Notes: generated from the sequence alone by a model not told the origin. A stretch of 64,000 bases of DNA from Haloimpatiens sp042688525 (GCF_042688525.2 NZ_JBHWAB010000001.1:2604001-2668000); one strand, 5' to 3'. Positions 52,724 to 62,840 are shown, counted from the stretch's first letter. Numbers and translations: made by a program.

Positions 52724-53149
52724 ATGAATAAAGAAAACACTCTTAGTAATTTAATGCAATTTATCACTTATGCTTTAGTTGGAGGAAGTAATGGATTAAT
52801 AAATCTTTTAATTATAAATATATTATCTCGCCTTACAAACATATACTCTGGAAAAACATTGTTTTTATTTGATTTTATAGCATTCATTGCTTATTCTATA
52901 AACGGATATTTTTTAAATAGAAAATTTACTTTTAAATCAAAGGATAGTTCATATTTTAAATATGCTGGTGTTTTGGCAATATCAGCAATATTTAATACTA
53001 TGCTATTTGTTACATTGACAAATAACAATATATTTAATTTATCCAAAAGCATTTGGTTAAATATTTCAAAATTAATTGCTTCTATTACAATCGGCATTAT
53101 TACCTTCTTAGTTAATAAATTTTTTGTTTTTAAAAAACAAACAACCTAA
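52724..53149 (+). CDS. GtrA family membrane protein
   Basis: A 141-aa protein with four predicted membrane helices and the GtrA pattern (ITYALVGGSNGLINLLIIN; YSINGYFLNRKFTFKS; NKFFVFKK). GtrA proteins are thought to flip lipid-linked sugars. No glycosyltransferase is adjacent, so the partner is not clear. GGAG lies ten bases before ATG. Confidence 0.85.
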   Translation: MNKENTLSNLMQFITYALVGGSNGLINLLIINILSRLTNIYSGKTLFLFDFIAFIAYSINGYFLNRKFTFKSKDSSYFKYAGVLAISAIFNTMLFVTLTNNNIFNLSKSIWLNISKLIASITIGIITFLVNKFFVFKKQTT

Positions 53150-53153
53150 ACAA

Positions 53154-53192
53154 AAATATTTGCAGGAACAATACGTTCCTGCAAATATTTTT
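53154..53192 (+). terminator. Terminator of the gtrA-like gene
   Basis: AAATATTTGCAGGAAC/GTTCCTGCAAATATTT is a 16-bp perfect stem with a T run, five bases after the stop. Confidence 0.9.
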
Positions 53193-53202
53193 TTAGTACC
53201 TT

Positions 53203-53290
53203 ATTCAACTTTCTGAGATAAAAATAGCCACTGCGGGAAATGATATCTTGCTCTGAAACCTTTCACTGCGATAAATGATATATTACTCTA
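53203..53290. repeat. Fragment of the AACTTTCGCAG palindrome family
   Basis: CAACTTTCTGAGATAAAAATAG, GGGAAATGATATCTTGCTC and AAACCTTTCACTGCGATA match one arm. It appears truncated. Confidence 0.55.
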
Positions 53291-53300
53291 ATTCTTAGGA

Positions 53301-53864
53301 TTAATTATCCTCTACAAAATTTAATAACATTCCGTTTTTTAATTCTTTTGCAACTTTAGTACCTTTCAAATTTTCTACTATTTGTAATGCAAAATAAATT
53401 GCAGTAGCTGGACCTCTACTTGTTATTATATTACCATCTTGAACAACTTTCTCGCTATCTACATACTTACAATTACCAAGTTGATCTTCAAATCCTGGAT
53501 ATGAAGTTACTCTTCTATTTTCAATAACTCCTGCTTCTGCAAGTACTATTGGAGCTGCACAAATTGCACTTACTATTTTATTTTCACTATTTAATTTTTT
53601 TATTGCCTCTATAACTTTTTTATCTTCTTTTAAATTAGCAGCTCCAGGCATACCTCCTGGTAAAATTACTGCATCATATTCTTCAATATTAATTTCATCA
53701 ATAATTTTATCAGATTTCACCTCAATATTATGTGTTCCTAATACAGTTTTATTTTTTATAGAACATGTATCTACATCTATCTGTGCTCTTCTAAGTACAT
53801 CTACACATGTTAAAGCTTCTATTTCCTCAAATCCATTTGCTAAAAAAACTAAAGCCTTACTCAT
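53301..53864 (-). CDS. DJ-1/PfpI family protein
   Basis: A 187-aa DJ-1 superfamily protein: ANGFEEIEAL at the N-terminus, LPGGMPGAANL near 69, and nucleophile-elbow Cys102 in SAICAAPIVLAE. The family includes glyoxalase/deglycase and stress-response proteins. The activity cannot be assigned. SD GGAGG. Confidence 0.9.
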   Translation of the reverse strand: MSKALVFLANGFEEIEALTCVDVLRRAQIDVDTCSIKNKTVLGTHNIEVKSDKIIDEINIEEYDAVILPGGMPGAANLKEDKKVIEAIKKLNSENKIVSAICAAPIVLAEAGVIENRRVTSYPGFEDQLGNCKYVDSEKVVQDGNIITSRGPATAIYFALQIVENLKGTKVAKELKNGMLLNFVEDN

Positions 53865-53983
53865 ATATATACCTCCCTCTATAATCTTTCATTATTTTTA
53901 ATATACTCACTTATTCTCAGATTTTTATCATCACCAAGATAAAACTGCCTTTTTATCACTCTTAAAATTTCAATTGTAATTAC

Positions 53984-54094
53984 ACAACTTTCGCAAGAAA
54001 AAAAATCGTTGCTGCGAGAAATGATATACTGTTAACTATTTACGCAATATATCATTTTCTTTCGCTAGACAGTATTTTTTTACTACGAAAGTTA
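53984..54094. repeat. MITE-like palindrome, AACTTTCGCAG family, short form
   Basis: CACAACTTTCGCAAGAAAAA and TACTACGAAAGTTAGTG are the ends, with AAATGATATACTG and CGCAATATATCATTTTC inside. No 109-bp module. Confidence 0.65.
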
Positions 54095-54112
54095 GTGAAT
54101 AATTATCAAATT

Positions 54113-57034
54113 CTATGAAAGCTTCACATCCTCTAAATACTCATCAAATACTACTAGCATAATATTTTTACCTCTACCCGCTCTATTTTGAGATTTTATA
54201 TCATCTAGTAGTACAATTTTTATTTTATTTTTATTAGATGTTAGTACTACTTTTTCATATTTCTCTTTTGTGGTACTAACAGCTATTTCATTTATTTCAT
54301 CACTAGATACATTAGAGTCAATCAAGCAACTAAAAATTACATAATCTTCATCTTTCAAGCTAATTCCTGTTACCCCTGAAGCTACTTTTCCCATTGGATT
54401 TATTGAATTTCCATCAAATCTAATACTCATAGCCTTTTCAGTTATAAGTACTACATCTTTATTACACTCACTATTTATTACTTGAACATTTATTAATCTA
54501 TCATCCTTATTTTTTAATTTATAAGCAGTTGAACATATATAGTCTCCTTTAAAATCTTTTAACCTTGTTTTCTTAATGTATCCTTTTTTACTAAAGAAGT
54601 ATATATCTATATTTTCATTAAATTCTTTTATGCAAAAGGCATTTATAACTTTGCTACCTTTATCAAAACCATCAACAATATTAGTTAAATTAAAATTGTT
54701 TTCTACACTTTCCACCATATAAGCAGGTATTTGATATACTGACCCTTTATCATCAAATATTAATATTGTTTCGTAAGAATATGTTTTTAATACTATATCT
54801 CTTTTAAATTTTCTTTCTGAAACCTTAATATTTCCTTTACTACTTATACCAAAGTAAAATTCTTTAGGAGTATATCCTTTTATGAATTCTACATTTTTTA
54901 TTTTATTACTTTCACTTAAATTAATTAATTGCTGCCCTTTTATATTTCTGTCCACTTCACTTAGCTCTGGTTCTTTAATTACAAATTGCAATTCTTTTTC
55001 AGTAGTAACTTTTATAAATTCTTCTTTTCTATCCTTTTCCATCAAATTAACATATATTAAGTTTTCTTCTTTTCTTATTTTTAAAGCTTGCAATTTTGAA
55101 TAATTAGTTATGAATTTATCCAAACTAGTTTTCTTTATCATCCCATTATCAGTAATAAAGATTATCTCTTTTGGTTCTTTAAAATTTTGTATTGAATATA
55201 CTGATATAATTTCTTCTTTATCCAAATTTATACCTTTTATAAGTGAATCTAACCTATCACCTTTTTCTTTCCACTTAAGCTCTGGAATATCTACAACTCT
55301 AATTTGATACATATTTCCGCTCTGTGTAAAAAATATCATAGTATGAGTAGTATTTGTTTTAATTAAGTGTTTATTAAAATCTCCTTCTCTATATTCAATA
55401 TCTTCTACACCAGAATTTAATCTATTATAAGATTTCATTGAAATTCTTTTTATGTATCCTTCATTAGATATTGTTACCATATTATCTTCTTCAATTATAA
55501 TTTCTTCTACTTGTATTTTAGCTTCGTCGTCATCAGCAATTATTCTAGTTCTTCTTTCATCACCATATTTTTCTTTCACTTGTAATAGTTGTTTTCTTAT
55601 AACTTTCAAAAGTTCTTTTTCATTTTCTAATATCTTTCTTAATCTTTTAATTATTTTTTGCAATTCTTTATATTCTTTTTCAAAAGTTTTTATCTCTAAT
55701 CCACTTAGTCTATACAGCATCAATTCAACTATTGCTTCTGCTTGAATTTCAGTAAATCCAAATTTATTTACAATGTTTTTTTCTGAGTCTTTTTTTGATT
55801 TAGAAGCTCTTATAGTTGCTATTATTTCATCAATTATATCTATTGCTTTTATAAACCCTTCCACTATGTGAAATCTTTTTTCTGCCATTTGGAGTTCTTT
55901 TTTTGTTCTTCGAGTAATTACATCTTTTTGATGGTCTACATAATGTTTTAATATAATTTTAACTCCCATAGTTTCTGGCTTACCATTAGCTAAAGCTACC
56001 ATATTAAAATTAACATTACATTGAAGATCTGTTTTCTTAAAAAGATACTTTAAAACTTTTTCAACAATATCTCTATCAATAGATTTTTTAAATTCAATAA
56101 CTGCTCTAATACCATTTCTATCTGACTCATCTCTAATATCTGTAATTGAATCTAAGGTTTTTGAATGCTTTTTATCTGCTGTCATTTCTGAAATTGTTTG
56201 AAGTATTTTAGCTTTATTTTTTCTATATGGAAATTCCGTAATAACAATTCCTAATCTTCCATTTTCCAATTTTTCAATTTTAGTCTTAGATCTTAATGTA
56301 ACTCTTCCTTCACCTGTTTCATAAGCAGATAGTATTGACTTTTCACCTATTAATATACCACCTGTAGGAAGATCTGGTCCCTTTATGTGTTCCATAAGTT
56401 CTTTAGTAGTTACGTTGTTATTATCAATATACGCCAAAGTTCCATCTATTACTTCTCCTAAATTATGAGGAGGAATATTTGTTGCAAGTCCAACTGCTAT
56501 TCCAAAAGCACCGTTCACCAATAGATTTGGATACTTAGCTGGAAGTACTTTAGGTTCCAACTCTGTTTCTGAGTAATTTGGTACCATGTCTACAACTTCT
56601 TTATCTATATCCTTTAAAATTTCCAGGGCAATAGGTGTCAATCTGGCCTCAGTATAACGCATTGCCGCAGCACTATCTCCATCTACACTTCCCCAGTTTC
56701 CGTGACCATCAATTAATGGATACCTAGTTGAAAAATCTTGTGCCATTATTACTAATGAATCATATACAGAAGTATCTCCATGTGGATGAAATTTACCTAA
56801 AATATCTCCTACGATTCTTGCTGATTTATAATAAGGTTTATCAGGAAAAGCTTTTAATTTGTATGCTCCATATAATATTCTTCTATGTACAGGCTTTAAA
56901 CCATCTCTAACATCTGGCAGTGCTCTTTCCTTTGCTACTTCTACAGCGTAAGGAAGATAATTTTCCGGCATAGCTTCTTCCAGTGGTATTTCAACTATAT
57001 TATTATCTTTTGGAATATCTATTTTTTTAGCCAT
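54113..57034 (-). CDS. parC: DNA topoisomerase IV / gyrase subunit A
   Basis: A 973-aa type IIA topoisomerase A subunit. The catalytic Tyr127 lies in AAAMRYTEARL, and HPHGDTSVYDSLV (83-95) is the quinolone-pocket region. The C-terminal half is a beta-pinwheel of about six blades. The GyrA-box QRRGGKG is not obvious, and an adjacent ATPase subunit gene lies upstream, so ParC is more likely than GyrA. The gap to the upstream parE holds a MITE-like element. Confidence 0.88.
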   Translation of the reverse strand: MAKKIDIPKDNNIVEIPLEEAMPENYLPYAVEVAKERALPDVRDGLKPVHRRILYGAYKLKAFPDKPYYKSARIVGDILGKFHPHGDTSVYDSLVIMAQDFSTRYPLIDGHGNWGSVDGDSAAAMRYTEARLTPIALEILKDIDKEVVDMVPNYSETELEPKVLPAKYPNLLVNGAFGIAVGLATNIPPHNLGEVIDGTLAYIDNNNVTTKELMEHIKGPDLPTGGILIGEKSILSAYETGEGRVTLRSKTKIEKLENGRLGIVITEFPYRKNKAKILQTISEMTADKKHSKTLDSITDIRDESDRNGIRAVIEFKKSIDRDIVEKVLKYLFKKTDLQCNVNFNMVALANGKPETMGVKIILKHYVDHQKDVITRRTKKELQMAEKRFHIVEGFIKAIDIIDEIIATIRASKSKKDSEKNIVNKFGFTEIQAEAIVELMLYRLSGLEIKTFEKEYKELQKIIKRLRKILENEKELLKVIRKQLLQVKEKYGDERRTRIIADDDEAKIQVEEIIIEEDNMVTISNEGYIKRISMKSYNRLNSGVEDIEYREGDFNKHLIKTNTTHTMIFFTQSGNMYQIRVVDIPELKWKEKGDRLDSLIKGINLDKEEIISVYSIQNFKEPKEIIFITDNGMIKKTSLDKFITNYSKLQALKIRKEENLIYVNLMEKDRKEEFIKVTTEKELQFVIKEPELSEVDRNIKGQQLINLSESNKIKNVEFIKGYTPKEFYFGISSKGNIKVSERKFKRDIVLKTYSYETILIFDDKGSVYQIPAYMVESVENNFNLTNIVDGFDKGSKVINAFCIKEFNENIDIYFFSKKGYIKKTRLKDFKGDYICSTAYKLKNKDDRLINVQVINSECNKDVVLITEKAMSIRFDGNSINPMGKVASGVTGISLKDEDYVIFSCLIDSNVSSDEINEIAVSTTKEKYEKVVLTSNKNKIKIVLLDDIKSQNRAGRGKNIMLVVFDEYLEDVKLS

Positions 57035-57182
57035 TGTCTCATTCCTTTCTAGAATATACAGTGTAGCTCGTTCTACACCAGTAAATTTATTGCTAACAAT
57101 TCATCTTTCATATTTAATAAAGTTAAGCTCGTCTAATTAAGCTTAACTTAAAAATGAGCTTTAACTCATCGCATTTTCTTAT

Positions 57183-57446
57183 AACTCAATTTTTGCAGTA
57201 GCTGAAAAACAGTCGCTGCGGAAAATGATATATTGCTCTGAAACATTTCACTTCAGTAACAAGTTCTAAGCTTTACTCATGTTGAAAAAAGATTTTTTAA
57301 TTAATATTCCGTAGGAATCAGTAATTAAAAAATAACTTTTTTCAAATTCGTAAAGCTAAGAACTTGTAAACTTTGTTCAAATGTTTCTTACGCAAGATAT
57401 CATTTCCCTTCGCTGAATAGTATTTTCTTACTGCGAAGGTTGAGTT
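57183..57446. repeat. MITE-like palindrome, AACTTTCGCAG family, long form
   Basis: Same orientation as 52124-52380, with the 109-bp module at 57259-57367. It lies between the parE-like and parC-like genes. The rest of the gap 57035-57575 is AT-rich, with no gene. Confidence 0.8.
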
Positions 57447-57575
57447 TAGTAATTTTTAAAAATGTATTTAATTTTGACTTTAATACATTGTATTGTCAGT
57501 TAAAATTCCTCATGTTTATATATATAATAGAATTAACTTTATTTTATATATTGTACTTATATTCATAATATGATA

Positions 57576-59519
57576 CTAAAATTCTGCGTATTTGTACATA
57601 TAATTTCTCCTTGGCTCTACTACTTCTCCCATTAGAAGAGAAACCATTTTTTCAGCTTTTGCTGCATCATCTATAGTAACTTTTTGTAATATTCTTGTTT
57701 CAGGATTTAATGTTGTTTCCCATAACTGTTCAGGATTCATCTCTCCAAGACCTTTGTATCTTTGAATAGATGCACCTTTTCCTACTTCCTTTTTTGCACT
57801 TTCTAAGTCTTCATCACTATAAGCATATTTTTCTAGATTTACTTTCTTACCATTTTTATATACTTTATATAGTGGAGGAAGTGCAATATATAGATGTCCA
57901 TTAGCAATAAGTTGTCTCATATATCTATATATATATGTCATCCATAAAGTTCTTATATGATATCCATCTACATCTGCATCACTCATAATTATTATTTTGT
58001 CATATTTTAAATCTTTTTCTTTATAATTATCTAATACACCTGTTCCTATAGCTGTATTAAATATCTTAAGTTCTTCACTAGCCAATACATTTTCTAATTT
58101 TTGCTTTTCTGTATTCATTATTTTACCCTTAGAAGGCATTATAGTTTGAAACCTTCTGTCTCTAGCCATTTTTGCACTACCACCAGCTGAATCTCCCTCA
58201 ACTATCACAAATTCTCTAAATTCTGTGTTCTTTGATGTACAAACTGCTATCTTTCCAGCAAGAGGTGCTGTACCTTTTCCTACTTTCTTTTTCTCCGCTT
58301 CATTTATTTTTTTTATTTTTTCTCTTCTCGTAGCAGCTGCTACTGCATTATTAACTATATTAGATGCTACATCTTTATTATCCTCTATCCATTCACATAA
58401 TTTTGTATAAGTTATTTCATTCATCATAGTATAAGCTTCATTATTTCCAAGCTTAGTTTTAGTTTGTCCTTCAAAAATCGGATTACTTATTTTAACCTTT
58501 AATATTGCAGTTAAGCCTTCCCTTAAATCTGATCCCTCAAAATCCTGCTTATCTTTCATTAGATTCAACTTTTTAGCCATATCTTTAAATGCACGAGTCA
58601 TTCCTGTTTTGAATCCTGTTTCGTGAGTTCCAGCTTCTGTTGTAGGAATATTATTTACATAACTAGCAATGTGTTCTGTAGTGGAATCTGTAAATTGTAT
58701 ACATACTTCCGCATATACATCAACATCCCCTACTTTTTTATTTCCATCTATTAAAATAGGCTGTTTGTGTATAGCCGTTTTACTTTCATTTAAGTATTCT
58801 ATGAAATCTAGTAAACCTCTTTCTGAATGATATTCTTTCTTAACTTCTTCACTGCCTCTTTTATCTATTAGTGTTAAAGTTATTCCTTTATTTTGAAATG
58901 CAAGTTCCTGTAATCTCTCATCTATAGTATCAAACTTCATGTCTACAGTACTAAACACTTTATTGTCTGGCATAAAAGTAACTATCGTACCAGTTTTCTT
59001 AGTTTCACCAATTACTTCAAGTTTAGTAACTGGAGTTCCTGGCATATCTCTCTTTAATTCTTTATCATATGCATATTCAAATCTTTGTCTGTAAACTTTA
59101 TTATTTTGATTTACATGTACTTCTACCCATTTAGACAAAGCATTTACAACTGCTGCTCCTACACCATGAAGTCCTCCAGAAGTTTTATAGTTTTTATTAT
59201 TAAACTTACCTCCTGTATGAAGTTCAGTATATACCATCTCAACTCCTGATTTCTTTTTTATAGGATGTATACCAGTTGGTATTCCTCTTCCATTATCACT
59301 TATAGTTACACTTTTATCTTTATTTAATATTATTTTAGCTCTATCACCAAAACCATTTGTTATTTCATCTATAGCATTATCAAGTATTTCCCAAAGACAG
59401 TGGTGAAGTCCTCTTATACCTGTGGAACCTATATACATACCCGGCCTTACTCTTACGGGCTCTAATTTTTCAAGTGAAGTTAAATCTGTAACATCGTAAT
59501 GTGTAGTGTTCATACTCAA
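57576..59519 (-). CDS. parE: DNA topoisomerase IV / gyrase subunit B
   Basis: A 647-aa type IIA ATPase subunit: RPGMYIGSTGIRGLHH, EILDNAIDE, SDNGRGIPTGIH and GLHGVGAAVVNAL for the GHKL ATPase; EGDSAGGSAK, DADVDGYHIRTL and QRYKGLGEMN for TOPRIM. TTG 59519 sits ten bases after GGAGG, which favours it over the ATG two codons later. It precedes parC, though with a 540-bp repeat-filled gap between. Confidence 0.9.
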   Translation of the reverse strand: MSMNTTHYDVTDLTSLEKLEPVRVRPGMYIGSTGIRGLHHCLWEILDNAIDEITNGFGDRAKIILNKDKSVTISDNGRGIPTGIHPIKKKSGVEMVYTELHTGGKFNNKNYKTSGGLHGVGAAVVNALSKWVEVHVNQNNKVYRQRFEYAYDKELKRDMPGTPVTKLEVIGETKKTGTIVTFMPDNKVFSTVDMKFDTIDERLQELAFQNKGITLTLIDKRGSEEVKKEYHSERGLLDFIEYLNESKTAIHKQPILIDGNKKVGDVDVYAEVCIQFTDSTTEHIASYVNNIPTTEAGTHETGFKTGMTRAFKDMAKKLNLMKDKQDFEGSDLREGLTAILKVKISNPIFEGQTKTKLGNNEAYTMMNEITYTKLCEWIEDNKDVASNIVNNAVAAATRREKIKKINEAEKKKVGKGTAPLAGKIAVCTSKNTEFREFVIVEGDSAGGSAKMARDRRFQTIMPSKGKIMNTEKQKLENVLASEELKIFNTAIGTGVLDNYKEKDLKYDKIIIMSDADVDGYHIRTLWMTYIYRYMRQLIANGHLYIALPPLYKVYKNGKKVNLEKYAYSDEDLESAKKEVGKGASIQRYKGLGEMNPEQLWETTLNPETRILQKVTIDDAAKAEKMVSLLMGEVVEPRRNYMYKYAEF

Positions 59520-59702
59520 ACTAACGCTGCCTCCATTCTAATAAATTTCAAAACATATGTTCTTAAATATTCTATAAATTTATAATACCTTAATTTCTCA
59601 TATAAATGCAAGTTTTTCAATATATGAATACTTTTTTTCCTTAAATTTACATAAGTTTTTATATATTATAGTATAAACTTAAATGATTTAAGTGTCAAAA
59701 TA

Positions 59703-59765
59703 CAAGGGGACGGTTCATTTTCAAAATAAATCTTTCGTAACTAATTCAAGGGGACGGTTCATTTT
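59703..59765. repeat. Two direct copies of the RAYT-associated repeat
   Basis: CAAGGGGACGGTTCATTTT occurs exactly at 59703-59721 and 59747-59765, just before the transposase gene. Confidence 0.9.
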
Positions 59766-59877
59766 ATTAGTAATTTTTCTTACCTCAAAACCACCTCAAA
59801 ATTTACCTCAAATTGATTACTTTTCTTTACTTTTGTCAATAATCTTAAATAAAAAATATAGTAGAGGAGCGATCTTT

Positions 59878-60807
59878 ATGGGAAGAAGTTTTAGAATTAA
59901 AATCGAAAATGGAATTTATCACATAATGTTTAATGGAATAAGTGAGATTTCCTTGTACGAGAACAATATCGATAAAAATAAATATATGGAACTTGTAAAA
60001 AAATATCAAACTAAGTTCCATTTCAAAGTATATGCATACTGCCTTATGTCCACTCATGGTCATTTGATAGTTGATTCTAATGGTGCTGATGTTAGCCAAT
60101 TCATGCATGATATAAATCAATCTTATGCCCAGTATTACAATAGTTCTCACAAAAAGAATGGTGAAAATAGAAAAGGTCATGTTTTTCGTGATAGATTTAA
60201 AAGTAAAATAGTCGATGGTAATCGTTATTTATTAACCCTTTCTGCCTACATTCACAAAAATCCTAAGGACATAAAAAAATATAGAAATTGTATAGAAGAA
60301 TATAAACATTCAAGTTTAGCAGTATACTTAGGATTGAGAAACGATCCTTTTAATGTTCTTGATGAAGATTACATTATGCAATTTTTTAATACTGATGTAA
60401 AAAAAGCTAGAGCAAATTATACAGAATTAGTATATAACTGTACTGATAAGCTGCTTGAAAAAAGTGCTGAATTTGAAGACGAAAAAACAGAATATAGAAG
60501 TGAAAGACATATTATAAAAAGATCTTTTAGTGCTGAGGAAATACTAAATTTTCTTTCTGAATATACTGGTATGCCTAAATGGGAAATTGTTTTAAAAAAT
60601 AAAAGAAGAAATACTAAAAATAAAGCTGTATATGTATTAATGTTAAAGGCTTTGTGTGGTTTTAAAGATAAAAAAATATGCGAAGTTATTGGCAATATAA
60701 CTCAATCACGTGTTTCTACTCTCTGTTCTATAGGTATTGATATTGTCCTGAACGATGATAAATACAAAAACATTATTGATGATTTTCTTGCTTGGAAAGC
60801 TAGTTAA
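59878..60807 (+). CDS. REP-associated tyrosine transposase (Y1/IS200-like domain)
   Basis: A 310-aa protein. The Y1 transposase domain (1-130) begins FRIKIENGIYHIM and has the HUH pair H60-G-H62 in MSTHGHLIV. The catalytic tyrosine is likely Y83 in INQSYAQYYN, followed by GHVFRDRFKS. The C-terminal 130 residues include a helix-turn-helix-like part. ATG 59878 is used because GAGGAG precedes it; the longer reading from 59692 runs through the repeat copies. The short GGGGACGGTTCATT repeats on both sides are its probable substrates. Confidence 0.85.
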   Translation: MGRSFRIKIENGIYHIMFNGISEISLYENNIDKNKYMELVKKYQTKFHFKVYAYCLMSTHGHLIVDSNGADVSQFMHDINQSYAQYYNSSHKKNGENRKGHVFRDRFKSKIVDGNRYLLTLSAYIHKNPKDIKKYRNCIEEYKHSSLAVYLGLRNDPFNVLDEDYIMQFFNTDVKKARANYTELVYNCTDKLLEKSAEFEDEKTEYRSERHIIKRSFSAEEILNFLSEYTGMPKWEIVLKNKRRNTKNKAVYVLMLKALCGFKDKKICEVIGNITQSRVSTLCSIGIDIVLNDDKYKNIIDDFLAWKAS

Positions 60808-60960
60808 GAGTTTAGGAACTAACTAATCTACAATTTTAAATTTAAATTGTAAGAGAAAAATTATTTAAAAATTTAAATTAAAAATTTAAATTACTCTATA
60901 AAATAGCTTCATTAAAATGATTTTTTAATTTTATTCACCTAATCAAATATTTTCTTTTAT

Positions 60961-60983
60961 AAAAAAGGACAAGCTATCCTTTC
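60961..60983 (-). terminator. Possible terminator of the PTS operon
   Basis: On the minus strand AAAGGA-TAGCTTG-TCCTTTTTTAT. The stem is only six base pairs and lies 180 bases after the last PTS gene. The rest of 60808-61146 is AT-rich with no gene. Confidence 0.42.
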
Positions 60984-61146
60984 TCCTTTAAAAATATTCT
61001 TGATAAGATAACTCATCCTTATTTTATTAATAATAAATATTTATTTTTATTTTTGATGAAATATAAAATTACATGTATTCATCTAATAATTTAATAATTT
61101 AATCAAATTTATGGTTTTTTGATATAATTATCTTTATACCACTTTT

Positions 61147-61160
61147 AATGAACCGTCCCT
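61147..61160. repeat. Inverted copy of the RAYT-associated repeat
   Basis: AATGAACCGTCCCT is the complement of the repeat at 59703. It closes the element on the far side of the transposase and touches the end of the PTS IID gene. Confidence 0.85.
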
Positions 61161-61163
61161 TTA

Positions 61164-61991
61164 TTATTTAAGCACTCCAGTTGCAAAGCCAAGTATACCG
61201 ACTCCAAACAAACCAAAGATTATCCAAATTGCATTTATTTTTTTCTTTAGAAGTTTCATACAAACGAATGTTAATAACAGTGGTATTAACCCTGGCATTA
61301 ATTGATTTAGAATATCTTGTACAGTTGTTGTAACCATTTTTCCTGTTTGATCTGGTAATTTAGATACAACTATTGGAATGTTTACTGTTGTCCATTTACA
61401 GACTAATGCACCCATAACAAACAATCCAAGTATTGAAGCTCCTTCTGTTAGCTTTTGAAGCCTATTTCCACCCATATCTTTAACAACATCTATACCTTTT
61501 TTATATCCATACTCAATTCCATACCATCTAACTGCTAAACGAATTACATTAAATATTAAGAAAAATAGAATAGGTCCAAGTAAACTTCCACCCATTGCAA
61601 TTGAAGCACCAAGAGCTGCTGCTACCGGTCTCAATGTCCCCCAAAATAAAGGATCACCAACTCCTGCTAAAGGTCCCATAAGACCAACTTTTATACCATT
61701 TATAACACCATCATCTATTTCAGCTCCATTGGCTCTTTCTTCTTCCATTGCTGCTGTTACTCCAAGTACTGGTGCAGTTACAAATGGATGCGTATTAAAA
61801 AATTCCAAATGTCTTTTAAGAGCTTTTTTCCTTTCCTCTCCTTTATATAATTTCTTTATTATAGGAACCATTTCAAAACAATATCCTAAAGCCTGCATTC
61901 TTTCAAAGTTCCAAGAACCTTGGTGAAAATTAGAACGTATGAACATTTTTACACGATCTTTTTTGGTTATCCTTTTTTTATTTTCACTCAT
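61164..61991 (-). CDS. PTS mannose/fructose/sorbose family IID component
   Basis: A 275-aa IID membrane subunit. SNFHQGSWNFERMQALGYCFEM is the family start, then DDGVINGIKVGLMGPLAGVGDPLFWGT, a conserved loop. About four membrane helices lie at the C-terminal end. It forms the sugar channel with IIC, encoded 21 bases upstream. The sugar cannot be told from sequence. Confidence 0.95.
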   Translation of the reverse strand: MSENKKRITKKDRVKMFIRSNFHQGSWNFERMQALGYCFEMVPIIKKLYKGEERKKALKRHLEFFNTHPFVTAPVLGVTAAMEEERANGAEIDDGVINGIKVGLMGPLAGVGDPLFWGTLRPVAAALGASIAMGGSLLGPILFFLIFNVIRLAVRWYGIEYGYKKGIDVVKDMGGNRLQKLTEGASILGLFVMGALVCKWTTVNIPIVVSKLPDQTGKMVTTTVQDILNQLMPGLIPLLLTFVCMKLLKKKINAIWIIFGLFGVGILGFATGVLK

Positions 61992-62012
61992 AATTAATAC
62001 CTCCTTTTAAAA

Positions 62013-62840
62013 TTAATCTAATTCATCATCAAGATCATCATCTAAATCATTATTTGACCCTTCTTGGGCTGCCGCTACATTTGCTGATGCTACAGCTACC
62101 GTACTATATTTCGGATTCAATTGAATATAAACTATTGCTGCTACTGTTCCCAATACACCAAGTGAAACTAAATTGAATTTTGTAAATGCAGCAACTACAA
62201 ATCCCAAGAAAAAGAATGGCATTAAGTACTTAGCTTCCATCATATTTATAACCATAGCATAACCAACAACGACGATAAATCCACCGGCTACTTGAAGTCC
62301 TCCTGTTATAGTCTTTGGTATTGCATTAAGCATATTTTGTACTACACTTGTTCCAACAAACATTGCAACTAACAAAGTTGGTATAGCTACACGAAGTGCT
62401 TGTATTATCAATGCCAACAAATGACATCTATCTATACCTGCACAATCTCCTTCTTCAGCATAGTGATCTGCCCTGTGTTGGAAGAAAACAGTTATAGTTC
62501 TTGCAAATATAGTTAAAACTTGTCCAGCTGCTGCTATTGGAATTGCAAGTGCTATTCCTGATCCTATGTTCTGTTTTCCAGCAATAACAATAATGGCAGA
62601 AATTGTGCTTGCAAGTGCTGCATCTGGAGCTACTGCAGCTCCAATATTCATCCATCCAAGTGCCATCATTTCAAGAGTACCACCAATTATAATACCTGTT
62701 TTTAAATCTCCTAATATAAGTCCTATTAGTGTACATGCAATTAGTGGTCTATGCGTTTGAAATTCATCTAGAACACTACCCATACCAGCTATACATGATA
62801 CAATAAAGATTAAAATGATTTGAATTACGCTAATATGCAT
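62013..62840 (-). CDS. PTS mannose/fructose/sorbose family IIC component
   Basis: A 275-aa IIC with about seven membrane helices. The pattern GMGSVLDEFQTHRPLIACTLIGLI and EMMALGWMNIGAAVAPDAALAS is diagnostic. The last residues are an acidic tail (NNDLDDDLDDELD), also seen in some other mannose-family IIC proteins. It is separated from IIB by 228 bases. Confidence 0.95.
   Translation of the reverse strand: MHISVIQIILIFIVSCIAGMGSVLDEFQTHRPLIACTLIGLILGDLKTGIIIGGTLEMMALGWMNIGAAVAPDAALASTISAIIVIAGKQNIGSGIALAIPIAAAGQVLTIFARTITVFFQHRADHYAEEGDCAGIDRCHLLALIIQALRVAIPTLLVAMFVGTSVVQNMLNAIPKTITGGLQVAGGFIVVVGYAMVINMMEAKYLMPFFFLGFVVAAFTKFNLVSLGVLGTVAAIVYIQLNPKYSTVAVASANVAAAQEGSNNDLDDDLDDELD

Noticed and set aside
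54113..59519. Calling the pair gyrA/gyrB
   Set aside because: No clear GyrA-box is visible and the pair stands apart from replication-origin genes; topoisomerase IV is more likely, but the choice is not final.
59692..59877. Longer N-terminus of the tyrosine transposase
   Set aside because: The 62 extra codons run through the two GGGGACGGTTCATT repeats and have no SD; ATG 59878 has GAGGAG upstream and fits the family start.
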